Shown one piece after another: positions 30,026 through 39,847 of a stretch of DNA of 64,000 nt. Origin of the DNA: Chrysochromulina tobinii (taxonomy: Eukaryota > Haptophyta > Prymnesiales > Chrysochromulinaceae); contig JWZX01003401.1 in assembly GCA_001275005.1 (NCBI GenBank), positions 1 to 64,000 on the forward strand, written 5' to 3'. The stretch's first letter is position 1. Every line of letters begins with the position of its first letter. The notes below the pieces were generated by a model. The model saw nothing but the letters and a program-made list of their open reading frames with translations, was not told the DNA's origin and made no database searches. The position numbers and the translations under genes are program-made.

Positions 30026-32086
30026 TCACCCGGCCACGCGCCTCGTGGCAGAAGCCGGCACGACCCGTTGCCTCGAACTTGAAGATAGCCTCGAGCTTGG
30101 GCGTGGCGCCTCACGGCTCGAGACAGCGCCCGAGACAGCGCCCCGTAACATGTCCTCATCTGCGACTCGCAGTATAGGCACCGACCTTGATTCGTCTTGA
30201 AGCTTGCCCTTGCCACCAGGCTGCCCTTGGGCGTGCGTGAGCTTACCCTTGACGGCGATGCGCACTACATCTCCTTTGACGGCGTTGCGCACCACTTCCT
30301 GAGTGATGACTCGTTCCTTTGCCTGCGCTTTCACCTTCCGGTTGCGCTCCTCCTTGCCGGCTTTAAAACGCTTGGTGGCGTCGCCTATGGGACCGACGCC
30401 AAGCTTGAGCCATCGAGCAAAAGTCACTGCCATGTCCAGGTCCGGTTGCGAGGTGCCCTTCCCAGCCGTGTGCAGCTTCTCGAAGGCTGCTTCTCGAAGG
30501 AGCGCGACGAATGAGGGCACCTGAGAAGGAGGCTCGCGAGCATCGGGCTGCACGGCGATGATGATTGTGTCGATGATGGCCCTCTTCGCTTCGTCTTCGC
30601 TTTGGTGGATGAGCGTGCTGAGCAGAGAGGCCGCGCCGATCGCTGCCTTGGATGCAATCTGCGGGTTGCTACCGGTTACCAGGCGCACGAGGGCAGCTAT
30701 CGGTCCGTCGATGCCCGCCATCGCATGACGCACCACGTCGGAGGAGTGCGACAAGTTCCAAAAGGTCCTTACCGCGTTGCTGACGGCCTCTGCGCGCTTC
30801 ATCGTTCCCGTCGCGTGCCCCGCTTGACCCATGGTCGCTTTGCTGTCTTCGCTGCTCAAGAACACCGCGCTGCTCGCCGTGGCCGAAGCAGCGCTGCTCG
30901 CCGCCTGTGCAGTATTGGCCGAAGCACTAGCGACCATGGCCGCGGCGGCAGCAGCCCTGATCATCTGGTGACCCGCTGCCGCGGTTAGATCGAGTGCGAG
31001 CTCCATGGCTTCATCCGCCAGGGCAACACTCGATGCCGCGGCGCGCACAGCTGCGGTGTTCGCCGCGGACGATGCATTCTTCGTAGCTTTTGCTGCATGC
31101 CTCATCGCGATCACCGCAGACTCCGCGGCTCGTGCCGCCTTGGTGGCTGACACAGAGCTGCCGGCCGCCACATACGCTGCGGCTGCCGACGCCCTCGCCG
31201 CTTCTGTGGCAGCCATCGCCGACGCGGCAGACGCAGTCTTTGCCGAGGTCTCCGTGTCAGTTTGCGTCGCAACACAAAGGGAGCTTCGTGCAAAGCTGTC
31301 CGTCCGCAGCAGCAGCCGCAGCGGATGCCGTACAGGTAACCGTGCAGGTGCCATTTCGGGCTCTCGCTCGACCTCCGCTGGACTCGACCTCGAGGGTACA
31401 GCCGCTGCTCGGGGGGACAGCGCCCGACCTGATGCTGGCGGAGGAGCGGCAGCACTGCTTGAAGGCTCCATGGACCGAGAATGAGAGAGCTCCATAGTCT
31501 CATGAGAAAGTTCATGAGAAAGTTCCCAAGGTGACGCCGCTGCAGCATCCGCCGCAGCGGCGGGGGCGACTATCGCATCGAGAGCGGAGGCGGAGTCGTT
31601 GGCGGCGTCACAGGTGGATGTGGGCGGACGCGCAGCATCAGGCGGCGTGGCTGGCGGCGAGATTGGCGGCGTGGCTGGCGGTGTGGCACGTGCATTACTT
31701 TCCGAAATCACCAAGCCAGACAGCAGTGGAAGTGCCTGAGACTGAATGAGAGCAATACAGGCACGCTCATTGCGAGTCATGGCGGCAATCGCATACGTCG
31801 CCTCAAGACCGCCTGCCTCCAAATTCTCCACAAGCACCTCAAGAGCACCAGCTTCCAAGAGTAGCTGACAGCTTGCCTCGTCGCTCTCCGCAATCTGGCC
31901 CAGAGCCATCGCGGCGCCGTTACGAACCAGTGCCGAAGTTGATGACAGCATGGGCACGAGTGGGCCAACCAGGTCCGTAAAGTTGAGCGTTGGCTGTTCA
32001 TGCGCGAGGGCCTGAACAACCCTGGCAAAGCTGCACAAAGCGCTCGTGCAGGCGCTATCCGTGGATGAGCGCTGCGACGGCAGCAT
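30026..32086 (-). CDS. Armadillo-repeat protein with Ala/Ser-rich central region
   Basis: 686 residues from the first ATG (32086); upstream extension relies on a TTG. The N terminus has armadillo-like helices (LVGPLVPMLSSTSALVRNGA, MALGQIAESDEASCQLLLEA, GALEVLVENLEAGGLEATYA). Residues ~300-440 are an Ala-rich, probably helical stretch (TEAARASAAAAYVAAGSS...). A second armadillo-like pair follows (VSNAVRTFWNLSHSSDVVRHA, GPIAALVRLVTGSNPQIASK). The tail is basic (KAGKEERNRKVKAQAKE). Armadillo folds bind other proteins; no specific partner can be named. Confidence 0.65.
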   Translation of the reverse strand: MLPSQRSSTDSACTSALCSFARVVQALAHEQPTLNFTDLVGPLVPMLSSTSALVRNGAAMALGQIAESDEASCQLLLEAGALEVLVENLEAGGLEATYAIAAMTRNERACIALIQSQALPLLSGLVISESNARATPPATPPISPPATPPDAARPPTSTCDAANDSASALDAIVAPAAAADAAAASPWELSHELSHETMELSHSRSMEPSSSAAAPPPASGRALSPRAAAVPSRSSPAEVEREPEMAPARLPVRHPLRLLLRTDSFARSSLCVATQTDTETSAKTASAASAMAATEAARASAAAAYVAAGSSVSATKAARAAESAVIAMRHAAKATKNASSAANTAAVRAAASSVALADEAMELALDLTAAAGHQMIRAAAAAAMVASASANTAQAASSAASATASSAVFLSSEDSKATMGQAGHATGTMKRAEAVSNAVRTFWNLSHSSDVVRHAMAGIDGPIAALVRLVTGSNPQIASKAAIGAASLLSTLIHQSEDEAKRAIIDTIIIAVQPDAREPPSQVPSFVALLREAAFEKLHTAGKGTSQPDLDMAVTFARWLKLGVGPIGDATKRFKAGKEERNRKVKAQAKERVITQEVVRNAVKGDVVRIAVKGKLTHAQGQPGGKGKLQDESRSVPILRVADEDMLRGAVSGAVSSREAPRPSSRLSSSSRQRVVPASATRRVAG

Positions 32087-32514
32087 GTCCTTCGCCAAAG
32101 CTTTCCTTTGGCGCTCGTGCAGGCGCTCCGTGTCCGTCAGGGGCGAGGGTAAAGCTCCTCCAGTTTGACGTTCAAGAGAAACCCAAAATGCCGTGCATGC
32201 ATGTTGAGCCCGGACAAACTTTCCCAAATCAAGGAACAGTCTTTGCCTGTGAAGAATTCGTTGCGATCGTGCCCACTCAGAACCAATTGCTCTGAACAGT
32301 TGACTTGACTCGACTTCGCGCCGTTTGCGTTACACATCGCGAACATTAAATGTAGAATGAAGCTGTTTGTGTGAACGTGTACGTGGTGGTGTGTGAACGT
32401 TAACACGACAGACGCGACAACCGGTGCTGCGGCACTGTTACTGCCCGCTCGTGTGCTGTGTCTCAAGAAGGTGTAGGCTACCATTAACAGCCAGTTCACA
32501 CAGCAGAAGGCAAA
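32087..32514. promoter_or_regulatory. Divergent promoter region, armadillo / folate gene
   Basis: A short GACTTGACT run with a neighbouring CGACTT lies at 32300-32314, reading ACTTG toward the folate gene 200 bp downstream. Nothing else is recognised. Confidence 0.4.
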
Positions 32515-34734
32515 ATGGCCGCCCACGTCATCACGTCGGCCATCGAGATCAACGACCTGCGCGTCGACTGCATTGTGGGCATTCGCGAGCGCGAACAGCG
32601 CTCTTTGCAGCCCCTCATCATTGACGCGCGGCTCTCGCTGCCGCTCGACGGCCCTGCCAACACTGGTGACCTCACCACAAGCGTCAACTATTCGGCGATC
32701 TCAAAGCAGCTCGCGTTTGTCGCCGCGCACGGCCAATGGGGACTGCTTGAGAGTCTTGCGAGCGCGCTCGCCAGCCACATCCTGCTGCCGCCAGCCGGTG
32801 CCGAGGGCCGCGCGCAGGTGCGCGCCGTCGAGGTTCGCATCCGCAAGCCTGATGCACTCAAGGGACTTGCCGTGCCAGCAGTGCGCCTCTGCCGCACGGC
32901 TCCCGAGGACGGCGCGGGCGGCAACATTCAGGTACGCGAGGTGTGCGAGGGTGTGCGGCTCGACGTGCTGGAGGAGAGCCCCCTGGGTGCTGCGTATCGG
33001 CTGCGGCTCGCACCGAGCGCGTGCGTGCCGCTGCCCAACGACGACCTCGCCGCCCACGTCCTCGCCGGTGGCGCCTCCTTGAGCGACGGCAGCAAGCTCA
33101 AGGAGGGAGACGTGCTGCCACGTGGTTCGGGCGCTGTGCTGCACGCTGGCTCCGAGGGCCTCGCGCTGCTCCTCGTCGGGCGCCGGCTGCCGTCGGGCGC
33201 CCTCGGAGACACCAGCCTCACGACTGCGTACATCGCTCTCGGGAGTAATCTCGGAGATCGGGCAGCTCACGCAACGTCGGCGCTGCGCGAGCTGCGCACG
33301 CGCTGCGGCGAGGTGACGCGCGTCTCGCAGCTCTACGTCACCGCACCGCAGCACGTGATCGAGCAGCCCGACTTTCTCAACGCCGCGTGCGAGCTGCGCA
33401 CCGCCCTCTCGCCCGCCGCGCTCCTCGTCGCACTCAAGGGCATCGAGCGCGATCTCGGACGCTCCTCGGGCGGGGTGCGCTACGGGCCGCGCGTCATCGA
33501 CCTTGACCTGCTCCTGTACGGCGACCGCGTCGTCGAGTGCGACACGAGCGAGGGCCCCCTGAGCGTCCCTCACAAGCTCCTGCTCCAACGGACTTTTGTT
33601 CTCGCGCCTCTGTGCGACGTGGCGCCGGCCGTGCGGCATCCTCTCACAGGACGCTCGATCAGGCTCGAGTTCACGCGGCTATGCACGGCGGAGGCGACCA
33701 AGGGCGAGCGGCTGCCGCAGCGCGTGCTCCCCGTGCGCGCCGATGTGATCTGGCCACTGGGTGCCAGGACGTACGTCATGGCCATTCTGAATTTGACGCC
33801 CGACTCCTTCTCAGATGGAGGCCGTGCGCTGGACACAGACGTGCACGCGGCAGTGGCCGAGGCGAAGGCGCTCGTCGAGGCGGGAGCGGATGTGGTCGAT
33901 CTCGGCGCCGAATCCACTCGACCGGGCGCTGAGCGCGTCACTGAGCACGAGGAGATGCGTCGACTGCTGCCGGTGATTCGTGCCATACGGGACGCCGGGA
34001 AGGACGACGCGGCCGCAACGGCCGGCGCGGCGGGAGGAGCAGCAGGTGGCAGCGCTGGCGGCTGGGGCAAGCGGGTTGTGCTCTCGGTCGACACGACACG
34101 CGCGAGTGTGGCGGCGGCGGCGGTGGCGGCCGGAGCAGACATCATCAACGACATCTCGGGAGGCACGTTCGATGAAGGGATGGTCAAGACGGTGGCGACG
34201 CTCGGGGTGCCATACATCGCAATGCACACGCGCGGCACGCCAAAGACGATGCGCTCACTCGCCTCCTATCCCGGCGGTCAAGTCACAAGCATCGTGTGCG
34301 ACGAGCTGGAGCGTGTTGTGCGGGCGGCGCACGCTGCCGGCCTTGCGCCTTGGAGCTTGATCGCTGACCCGGGCATTGGATTCGCTAAGGATCCGCAGCA
34401 GTCGATGACGTTGCTGCACGAGCTGCCCGCCTTCGTTCAGCGCATCGTTGGCGCGCAGCCGGGCGGCGGCGGCGGCGGCGGCGGCGGCTGCTGTGCCTCG
34501 CTCGTGGGGGCCTCTCGGAAAGGATTCATTGGACAGGTACTCAGTCAACCCGACCCGCTCCAGCGCCAGTGGGGCAACGCCGCCACGACGGTCGCGGCCA
34601 CAGTCGCCGGGGTCGACATCGTCCGCGTGCACGAGGTGAGCGAGATGCGGCAGGTGGCGATGATGGCCGATGCTATCCACCGCCGCGCAGGGGGCAGCGG
34701 CGGCGCTGCTCCAACCCCGCTGGCAAAGTTGTAA
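32515..34734 (+). CDS. FOL1: Trifunctional folate synthesis enzyme (DHNA / HPPK / DHPS)
   Basis: 739 residues, one exon. Residues ~8-125 are dihydroneopterin aldolase (FolB): INDLRVDCIVGIREREQRS, VNYSAISK, VEVRIRKPDALKG. Residues ~240-385 are HPPK (FolK): YIALGSNLGDRAAH, GVRYGPRVIDLDLLLYG, VPHKLLLQRTFVLAPLCD. Residues ~420-735 are dihydropteroate synthase (FolP): MAILNLTPDSFSDGG, DLGAESTRPGAE, LSVDTTRASVA, INDISGG, DPGIGFAKD, LVGASRKGFIG and VRVHEV. All sulfonamide-target loops are present. The same domain order occurs in fungal FOL1. The ~105-residue segment between FolB and FolK has no family I can name. A poly-Gly run (34464-34487) interrupts DHPS before the Ser-Arg-Lys loop. Confidence 0.95.
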   Translation: MAAHVITSAIEINDLRVDCIVGIREREQRSLQPLIIDARLSLPLDGPANTGDLTTSVNYSAISKQLAFVAAHGQWGLLESLASALASHILLPPAGAEGRAQVRAVEVRIRKPDALKGLAVPAVRLCRTAPEDGAGGNIQVREVCEGVRLDVLEESPLGAAYRLRLAPSACVPLPNDDLAAHVLAGGASLSDGSKLKEGDVLPRGSGAVLHAGSEGLALLLVGRRLPSGALGDTSLTTAYIALGSNLGDRAAHATSALRELRTRCGEVTRVSQLYVTAPQHVIEQPDFLNAACELRTALSPAALLVALKGIERDLGRSSGGVRYGPRVIDLDLLLYGDRVVECDTSEGPLSVPHKLLLQRTFVLAPLCDVAPAVRHPLTGRSIRLEFTRLCTAEATKGERLPQRVLPVRADVIWPLGARTYVMAILNLTPDSFSDGGRALDTDVHAAVAEAKALVEAGADVVDLGAESTRPGAERVTEHEEMRRLLPVIRAIRDAGKDDAAATAGAAGGAAGGSAGGWGKRVVLSVDTTRASVAAAAVAAGADIINDISGGTFDEGMVKTVATLGVPYIAMHTRGTPKTMRSLASYPGGQVTSIVCDELERVVRAAHAAGLAPWSLIADPGIGFAKDPQQSMTLLHELPAFVQRIVGAQPGGGGGGGGGCCASLVGASRKGFIGQVLSQPDPLQRQWGNAATTVAATVAGVDIVRVHEVSEMRQVAMMADAIHRRAGGSGGAAPTPLAKL

Positions 34735-35078
34735 GACTAGCGCAGAAATCAAGTATGGAACGCGCCGCGACGCGGAGGTGGCGGCGGGTGGCAGCACGTG
34801 CGCGAGGGACGGCGGCGAGAAGGAAAGAGTGAGAGACTCCTACATGTGATCGCCGACCACGGCCACGTCGTCGCACGCGCAGCATTCTTGTTCGTCATTT
34901 GACGTAACCTAAGACGCCGAGGAATCCGCTCAATCGAATCACGAAGCGTCTACAGACGCGCCTGTAAAATGGTCACTGTGACTAATGAAACTCTATGTAA
35001 GACACTCGAACAGTAAACTATAAGGTCCTCGCCTTCCGATAGGACCTACACTGTCGTACTGAAGCTACGTAGTAGGTC
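34735..35078. other. Intergenic region, nothing recognised
   Basis: 3' flanks of two convergent genes; no repeat or RNA structure was noticed. Confidence 0.4.
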
Positions 35079-36917
35079 TCACCCGCCAGCACATGGGCAG
35101 CCAAGCTGCTTGAGCAAGCTATGTATAATGGCCAAGTTGACTCCCTCGTGGAACCCGCTGTGATTCTGCAGCAGCGGCTCATCGGCGGACCGCTGGCCAC
35201 CCTCCCGTCGCTGCAGGCACTTTATATAATTTGCCATCCGCTCCTTGCCCGTCAAGTGCTCAAAGACAAAGTGGCACACATCAACGTGGATGCTATCGTG
35301 AAAGGCCGCGCTCGGCGCGCTCGCGGTCAGCAGCGCCGGCTCATCCCACACAGCCACGTCTGCATTACGCATGGCGATGCGCGCAATTTCATTCATGCGC
35401 TGTACGAGCACCGGGTAGCTTGTTGGGTATCCACTCTTGGCGCAGCCTTGCGCAGCCAGATTGGCATAGGTTGACTGACGCCAAATGAAATGGACAGGTG
35501 GGGCCAGCATAGTCTCTACGCCATACGTCACATTGGCCGCAGCGGTCGTGTTGGTTGCGTTGGTACTGTTCAGGGGGCTCCTGCGCTCGTCAATCCGCGT
35601 CAACAGCCTCCTGTGCTGGACGAGCAGCGAGGTGGTGTTGGTGGCGTTCCCAAGCGGCGTTTGTACGAGCTTCACGTTGGTCAGCATGGCGGCCCTAAGC
35701 CGCCGCGCCCGTTCAAAGACAAAAGCTAGTCGGCGAATGTTCAGACGATACCTCTCGAGGGGGGCGATCCGGAGCGTTTTCGACGCGCGTGGGCTCTTCG
35801 TGCCGTCGAGGTAGGTCAGGGGCGCGACGTCGTGTGCTGCGGAGCCGATGACGACCACCCAGCCGTGCAGCGAAGAGAAGAAGCAGCTCCATGCATCGAT
35901 GAGCCAGTCAGTGCCCACGACCAATTCAAGTCCATAGTGATTGGGGATGAGCAGGGGATCCGCCCACACGACCCGTGCATCATCAGCCTGCTGCCGCAAG
36001 TACTCAGCACCCCCAGTGCCGTTGCCCAAATGCTCCGCCAGCCTTTCCACACGCTTGCAAACCCCCTCGTGTTGGTTGCCGACGACGGCGCACAGCTCTA
36101 GGTAGTCGCCGAACAAGGTCGAATCCCCGAGGAGGAGGAGGCGGCGATTCGCGAGGCAGACGGCAGCCTCTTGCCGGCTGCAGGTGCCGCGTGACCCACA
36201 GGGCATAGGGGCGCTCAATTGCCACGCCCACCGCACGTCTTGATCTTCGCCAGTCGCACCGGCGTGCAGCCGCCCGCCGGCGTGTCGCCGGTGCATTGTA
36301 GACGATTGAATCCAAACACCCGCAGCCTCATCGCTGCTGCAAGGTGCGCCAGTCGTCTGTCGCTCTGGGAACTCGTCGAGCGTTATATTCAACGGTGGCA
36401 TCGATTGCGAGACGCACTGCATGCCTTCGCAGATCTCATCGCCCAAAGACGATGTTGTGCAGGTGCGGAAGCTGCGAAGGGTCACATCCGAGCCCCTATT
36501 GTAATCGAGGCTTTGTTGGTCCCAGCGTTGCTCAAGGAAGCTGTCGGACTTGGTAGTCCATAGGAGGGTCGGCAACGCCTGCAGCAAAGCCTCACCCCAG
36601 ATATGCGGACTTCCCACCGATGCAATGTAGATGCCTTGCCCAAGGTCTTCTGCCTGCACACGCCAGTGAGTTCTTTCCCCAGAGAATGCGACCTCCCATG
36701 CATCGCCGCCGGACAGCTTTCGGCGGCCGTCGTCAGAAAATGCCGTTATCTGCACTGCTTGAACGCCATCTGCAGCTCGGACCACTCGTGCAACGCTGCG
36801 CCACGGCGATGCTTCGCACACGGTGCACGAGGAGGCGTTACTTGCTCGAACCGGCACTAATCGGTCGCCGCCGTAAGCTCTCGCGCACACCACCAACGTC
36901 GCTGTCGACCGCAGCAT
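35079..36917 (-). CDS. NXPE-like secreted protein: filamin-like domain plus PC-esterase
   Basis: 612 residues from ATG 36917, chosen because it starts a hydrophobic leader (MLRSTATLVVCARAYGG) and because the frame above it overlaps the neighbouring gene. Residues ~55-110 form an Ig/filamin-like strand pattern (ITAFSDDGRRKLSGGDAWEV, DLGQGIYIASVGSP). Residues ~220-600 resemble the PC-esterase/SGNH-like domain: RRLLLLGDSTLFGDYLELC (GDS nucleophile block) and, near the end, DSIHVDVCHFVFEHL (Asp-x-x-His block). This arrangement matches animal NXPE proteins and related glycan O-acetyl-esterases or transferases. N-glycosylation sequons (NATNTT, NSTNATNTT) fit a secreted protein. Confidence 0.7.
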   Translation of the reverse strand: MLRSTATLVVCARAYGGDRLVPVRASNASSCTVCEASPWRSVARVVRAADGVQAVQITAFSDDGRRKLSGGDAWEVAFSGERTHWRVQAEDLGQGIYIASVGSPHIWGEALLQALPTLLWTTKSDSFLEQRWDQQSLDYNRGSDVTLRSFRTCTTSSLGDEICEGMQCVSQSMPPLNITLDEFPERQTTGAPCSSDEAAGVWIQSSTMHRRHAGGRLHAGATGEDQDVRWAWQLSAPMPCGSRGTCSRQEAAVCLANRRLLLLGDSTLFGDYLELCAVVGNQHEGVCKRVERLAEHLGNGTGGAEYLRQQADDARVVWADPLLIPNHYGLELVVGTDWLIDAWSCFFSSLHGWVVVIGSAAHDVAPLTYLDGTKSPRASKTLRIAPLERYRLNIRRLAFVFERARRLRAAMLTNVKLVQTPLGNATNTTSLLVQHRRLLTRIDERRSPLNSTNATNTTAAANVTYGVETMLAPPVHFIWRQSTYANLAAQGCAKSGYPTSYPVLVQRMNEIARIAMRNADVAVWDEPALLTASAPSAAFHDSIHVDVCHFVFEHLTGKERMANYIKCLQRREGGQRSADEPLLQNHSGFHEGVNLAIIHSLLKQLGCPCAGG

Positions 36918-37116
36918 GCGAAGTGTGGAAGATTCGCGCGGGGCAGGTCCAGGTGTGAAACCGTTAGCAGGACACAACCAGAAAAAAGGTTCCCTAAAAA
37001 TCCCGCGAGGAACTACATGTCCATGTAAAAGAGGGGACCGGCTTTCTCCCAATTTAGTCGACGTGTTTGGAGTTCCCAAAAGTCGAAGCGTTCGGACATA
37101 AAGCGCGCGCGCGACC
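36918..37116. promoter_or_regulatory. Short divergent promoter region
   Basis: 199 bp between the NXPE-like (-) and Gln-rich (+) starts. No CAAGT array is present; a GCGCGC run directly precedes the plus-strand ATG. Confidence 0.4.
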
Positions 37117-38142
37117 ATGCCACAGTACATTGCAGGCGCCCGTGGGAACCGCGATAGCGGGATTTTCTCGAATGACAGCCCGTGGGCCCAGCCCGACAAG
37201 CCGGCGGCCTCTAAGGGAGGCGATCCCAGGCCCAAGGGCGGCGACTTCCTCGACCGGCTGGCGCAGGCTGAAGCCCGTGATGACTATCACACTGGCGCCC
37301 AGCAGGAGCAGGAGCGTCAGTACCAGATGCATCTCCAGCAGCAGATGAGGCAGCAACAGCAGGAAGCGGCGATGAGGCAGCAGCACATGCTCCAACAGCA
37401 GCAGGCGAAACACCAGCTGCAAATGCAACAGCAGCAGATGATGATCGCTCAAAAGCAGCAGCAGCAGCGGTATCAACAGGATCAGGAGATGATGGCACAG
37501 AGGCTCTCGATGCAGCAGGTGCAGCAGCAGCAGCAGCAGCAACGGCAGCAGCCGATGCGCGGCCGCGCGCCCTCGCCTCGCCCTGCAGAGAAATCCCCGA
37601 CTCCTCGTGCAAAGAAGTCTTCGATGGGTGATCACCTGGGCGGTGGCGTATGGGGAGCTGACCAGCCGTCGCCTCGCAACGCACGCCCAGGAAGCCGCAT
37701 GCGCGGGCGGGAATCGCCTCGCGCCAATGTGAACGCGCCCGCGGCCGGCGGATTCGCTCGCCTTGCGGCTGACGGGCATCGCGATGTGAACAGCCCTCCT
37801 CAAAACGAGCATGCGGAGCATGGGCGGCGCTCAACGATCAGCCTGGGCTCGGATGCCTGGGATGCCTCGGCCCCGGAGCAGCGCGGCCGGGGGCCAATGA
37901 ACGGCCGAGGAGGCATGGCTCGAGGCAACTCACCGCGTCGCGCTCCCGAGGACGAGTACGAGGCAGGCAGCACAGCAGCCCTCCGTGCGCGGCAGAAGCA
38001 GGCTCGCGCGTTCACGCCAGAGCGCCGCGCTCCCTCGCCGCGCGACCAGATGGGGTACGAGGAGCGGGCGGCCGGTGCTGGTCGCGCGCACGCGTCGGGC
38101 GGACGTGGGGCCCACCTGGCAAGCACCTTTGAATTTGGCTGA
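37117..38142 (+). CDS. Gln-rich disordered protein
   Basis: 341 residues, one exon. Residues ~65-150 are a Gln/Met-rich helix (HLQQQMRQQQQEAAMRQQHM and similar). The rest is Arg/Ser/Pro/Gly rich with several SPR and RAPSP sites that could be phosphorylated by proline-directed kinases. No catalytic domain is seen. Such proteins are often scaffolds or RNA-granule components, which is only a suggestion. Confidence 0.55.
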   Translation: MPQYIAGARGNRDSGIFSNDSPWAQPDKPAASKGGDPRPKGGDFLDRLAQAEARDDYHTGAQQEQERQYQMHLQQQMRQQQQEAAMRQQHMLQQQQAKHQLQMQQQQMMIAQKQQQQRYQQDQEMMAQRLSMQQVQQQQQQQRQQPMRGRAPSPRPAEKSPTPRAKKSSMGDHLGGGVWGADQPSPRNARPGSRMRGRESPRANVNAPAAGGFARLAADGHRDVNSPPQNEHAEHGRRSTISLGSDAWDASAPEQRGRGPMNGRGGMARGNSPRRAPEDEYEAGSTAALRARQKQARAFTPERRAPSPRDQMGYEERAAGAGRAHASGGRGAHLASTFEFG

Positions 38143-38938
38143 GTCCTCGAGCAGCCGAGGCGGCATCTTCTCGCGCGCATGGAACCGTCTCAACCGTACT
38201 TTGAGACACGCCACTGAATCGCGTGAATGTGAAGTGGGTCTGTTACGGGCTGCCCGATGTGTGTGTGTGTGCCTCCTATGTGAGATGTGAGTGTGACCTG
38301 TGGGGGTGTGTGCGCCAACGTCGCGTGATCATCCGCACGCGACGTCCGGTCGCGCCGTCCCGCTCGTCGGGGTGCCGTGGTGCGCCGCGCTCGGCGACGG
38401 CGGTGCGGGGCGGCATGGCGCAATTCAAGGATCAAGCTATCTTGGTATTCTGAACCCGCAACCAGCACAGGTGTCAACATGTGTCATGTCCAGCGTGCAG
38501 CGTCCACGGTCGCCAGTGCGGCCCGGGAGCGGGCAGGCCGGGCCGCGGGCGGTATGACGTATGTGGAGAATGGAAAGAGTGACAGTGACGAGCGATCAAC
38601 GCCGGCGGATTCATAATTCATAATTACGATATACGCTCGATGATAAAAGGAGGAGCACCGTAAATCGCGCGCCGCTCGGCGGCGGCGGCAGCGATCGATG
38701 CTGCAGCGCGCGCGCGCCGCACACAATCAATCGGACACCATGAGAGACCAAAACACTACCGGGGACTTGAGAGAAAGGGAAGCTTCCCGCGGGCCCATGA
38801 GAGACCATCGGCCCCCGCGGCGGCGAGGCCATCGGAGCCCCAAACGCCCAAAGCGCAAATGGCTAACGCCGATGCGCTACAAAGCAAACCACTTGCCACG
38901 GCCTAGCACACGAATGGAGATCACGGGCACGCCATGGC
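38143..38938. other. Intergenic region, GT-rich patch only
   Basis: A GT-rich stretch lies at about 38258-38316. The remainder shows nothing recognisable; open frames are short and low-complexity. Confidence 0.4.
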
Positions 38939-39847
38939 TCAAAACAGATCGTAGCCGTCCCGGCTCCGCCGGTAACTCCGGAGCATTCGCGGGTCACGGC
39001 GCGTCGGCCGCACCATGCCGTTGTAGTCGGGGGGGAGATTGGGTCCGTAGTACGGGTTGCCGCCATAGCCTTGGCTTTCGTACGGCGGCATGTCGAGCGG
39101 CATGCGGTAGCCACGACCCCTCAGGCCGAAGAAGTCCGAGAAACCGCCTACGAAGCCACGAATGGGACCGTCGTAGCCATCTCCATCTTGTGGCAAACCA
39201 ATGCCGGGGACAGGCAGGACATCACCGCGTGAAAAGGCATACTCGAGCGCAACGGCGGCGAACCCAAAGACGAGCCACCCCTCTCCAAAGTAGACGGCCA
39301 GCTGCTTTGTTAACGAGCTGTCCCAATAGTCCGAAGGAGGGAGAGATGCGATTGCGCGGCACAAAGCGAATGCGCCTACGGCGCCTTGCCTGAGCATGCT
39401 GTTGTCATCGCTGCGGACGGTGCAGCGATAGACTGCACCGAAGAGGCCTAGCTGCGCCAACAGCAACCCAACTTCGAAACCAACGTATTCTGAACTTATG
39501 TACTCGACCTGGTCGGTGAGGGACAAGGCCAACGGCGACAAAGGAATCGATGCCAGGCCGCCAGCGAGGGTCGAGATGGCACACGCCTTGACGGCCTCCG
39601 TTTTCTGCATTTCGAGGTAGAGCCGTACCGAACTTGTTGCCGAGCGTCGACCGGCCGATGGCCGCAGACGCGGCGCGTTCGGAACTGGCATGAGCGCTAG
39701 CAGCCCCACGCCTATTACGCCCAACATCTGCGATGGAACACGTGTGCGGAAGGATGGGAGGGTGCTGGAAGTGGTGAATCTGAGATTCGGATTGTGCGTT
39801 TGACTAAACGCATCTTGCCGATAACACGATCGTCGGACGACACCCAT
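38939..39847 (-). CDS. Probable plastid membrane protein of unknown function
   Basis: 302 residues, one exon. The N terminus (RRSCYRQDAFSQTHNPNLRF, then a hydrophobic LGVIGVGLLALMPVP) looks like a bipartite plastid presequence. Hydrophobic segments follow: ISTLAGGLASIPLSPLALSL, EVGLLLAQLGLFGAVYRCTV with RSDDNSMLRQG, and FGEGWLVFGFAAVALEYAF. The block LFGAVYRCTVRSDDN...GAVGAFALCRA is like a conserved YRY-x-VR-x-D motif I associate with uncharacterised plant and algal plastid proteins. The C-terminal ~90 residues are Gly/Tyr/Pro/Arg rich and soluble. Function unknown. Confidence 0.5.
   Translation of the reverse strand: MGVVRRSCYRQDAFSQTHNPNLRFTTSSTLPSFRTRVPSQMLGVIGVGLLALMPVPNAPRLRPSAGRRSATSSVRLYLEMQKTEAVKACAISTLAGGLASIPLSPLALSLTDQVEYISSEYVGFEVGLLLAQLGLFGAVYRCTVRSDDNSMLRQGAVGAFALCRAIASLPPSDYWDSSLTKQLAVYFGEGWLVFGFAAVALEYAFSRGDVLPVPGIGLPQDGDGYDGPIRGFVGGFSDFFGLRGRGYRMPLDMPPYESQGYGGNPYYGPNLPPDYNGMVRPTRRDPRMLRSYRRSRDGYDLF

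Noticed and set aside
30026-31500. Possible second gene in the Ala-rich stretch opposite the armadillo protein
   Set aside because: Ala-rich frames appear on both strands because GCN/NGC codons mirror each other; armadillo helices at both ends support the minus strand only.
37054-37821. Leu-rich minus-strand frame that looks like a membrane protein
   Set aside because: It is the antisense of CAG codons in the Gln-rich gene; poly-Leu is the reverse complement of poly-Gln.
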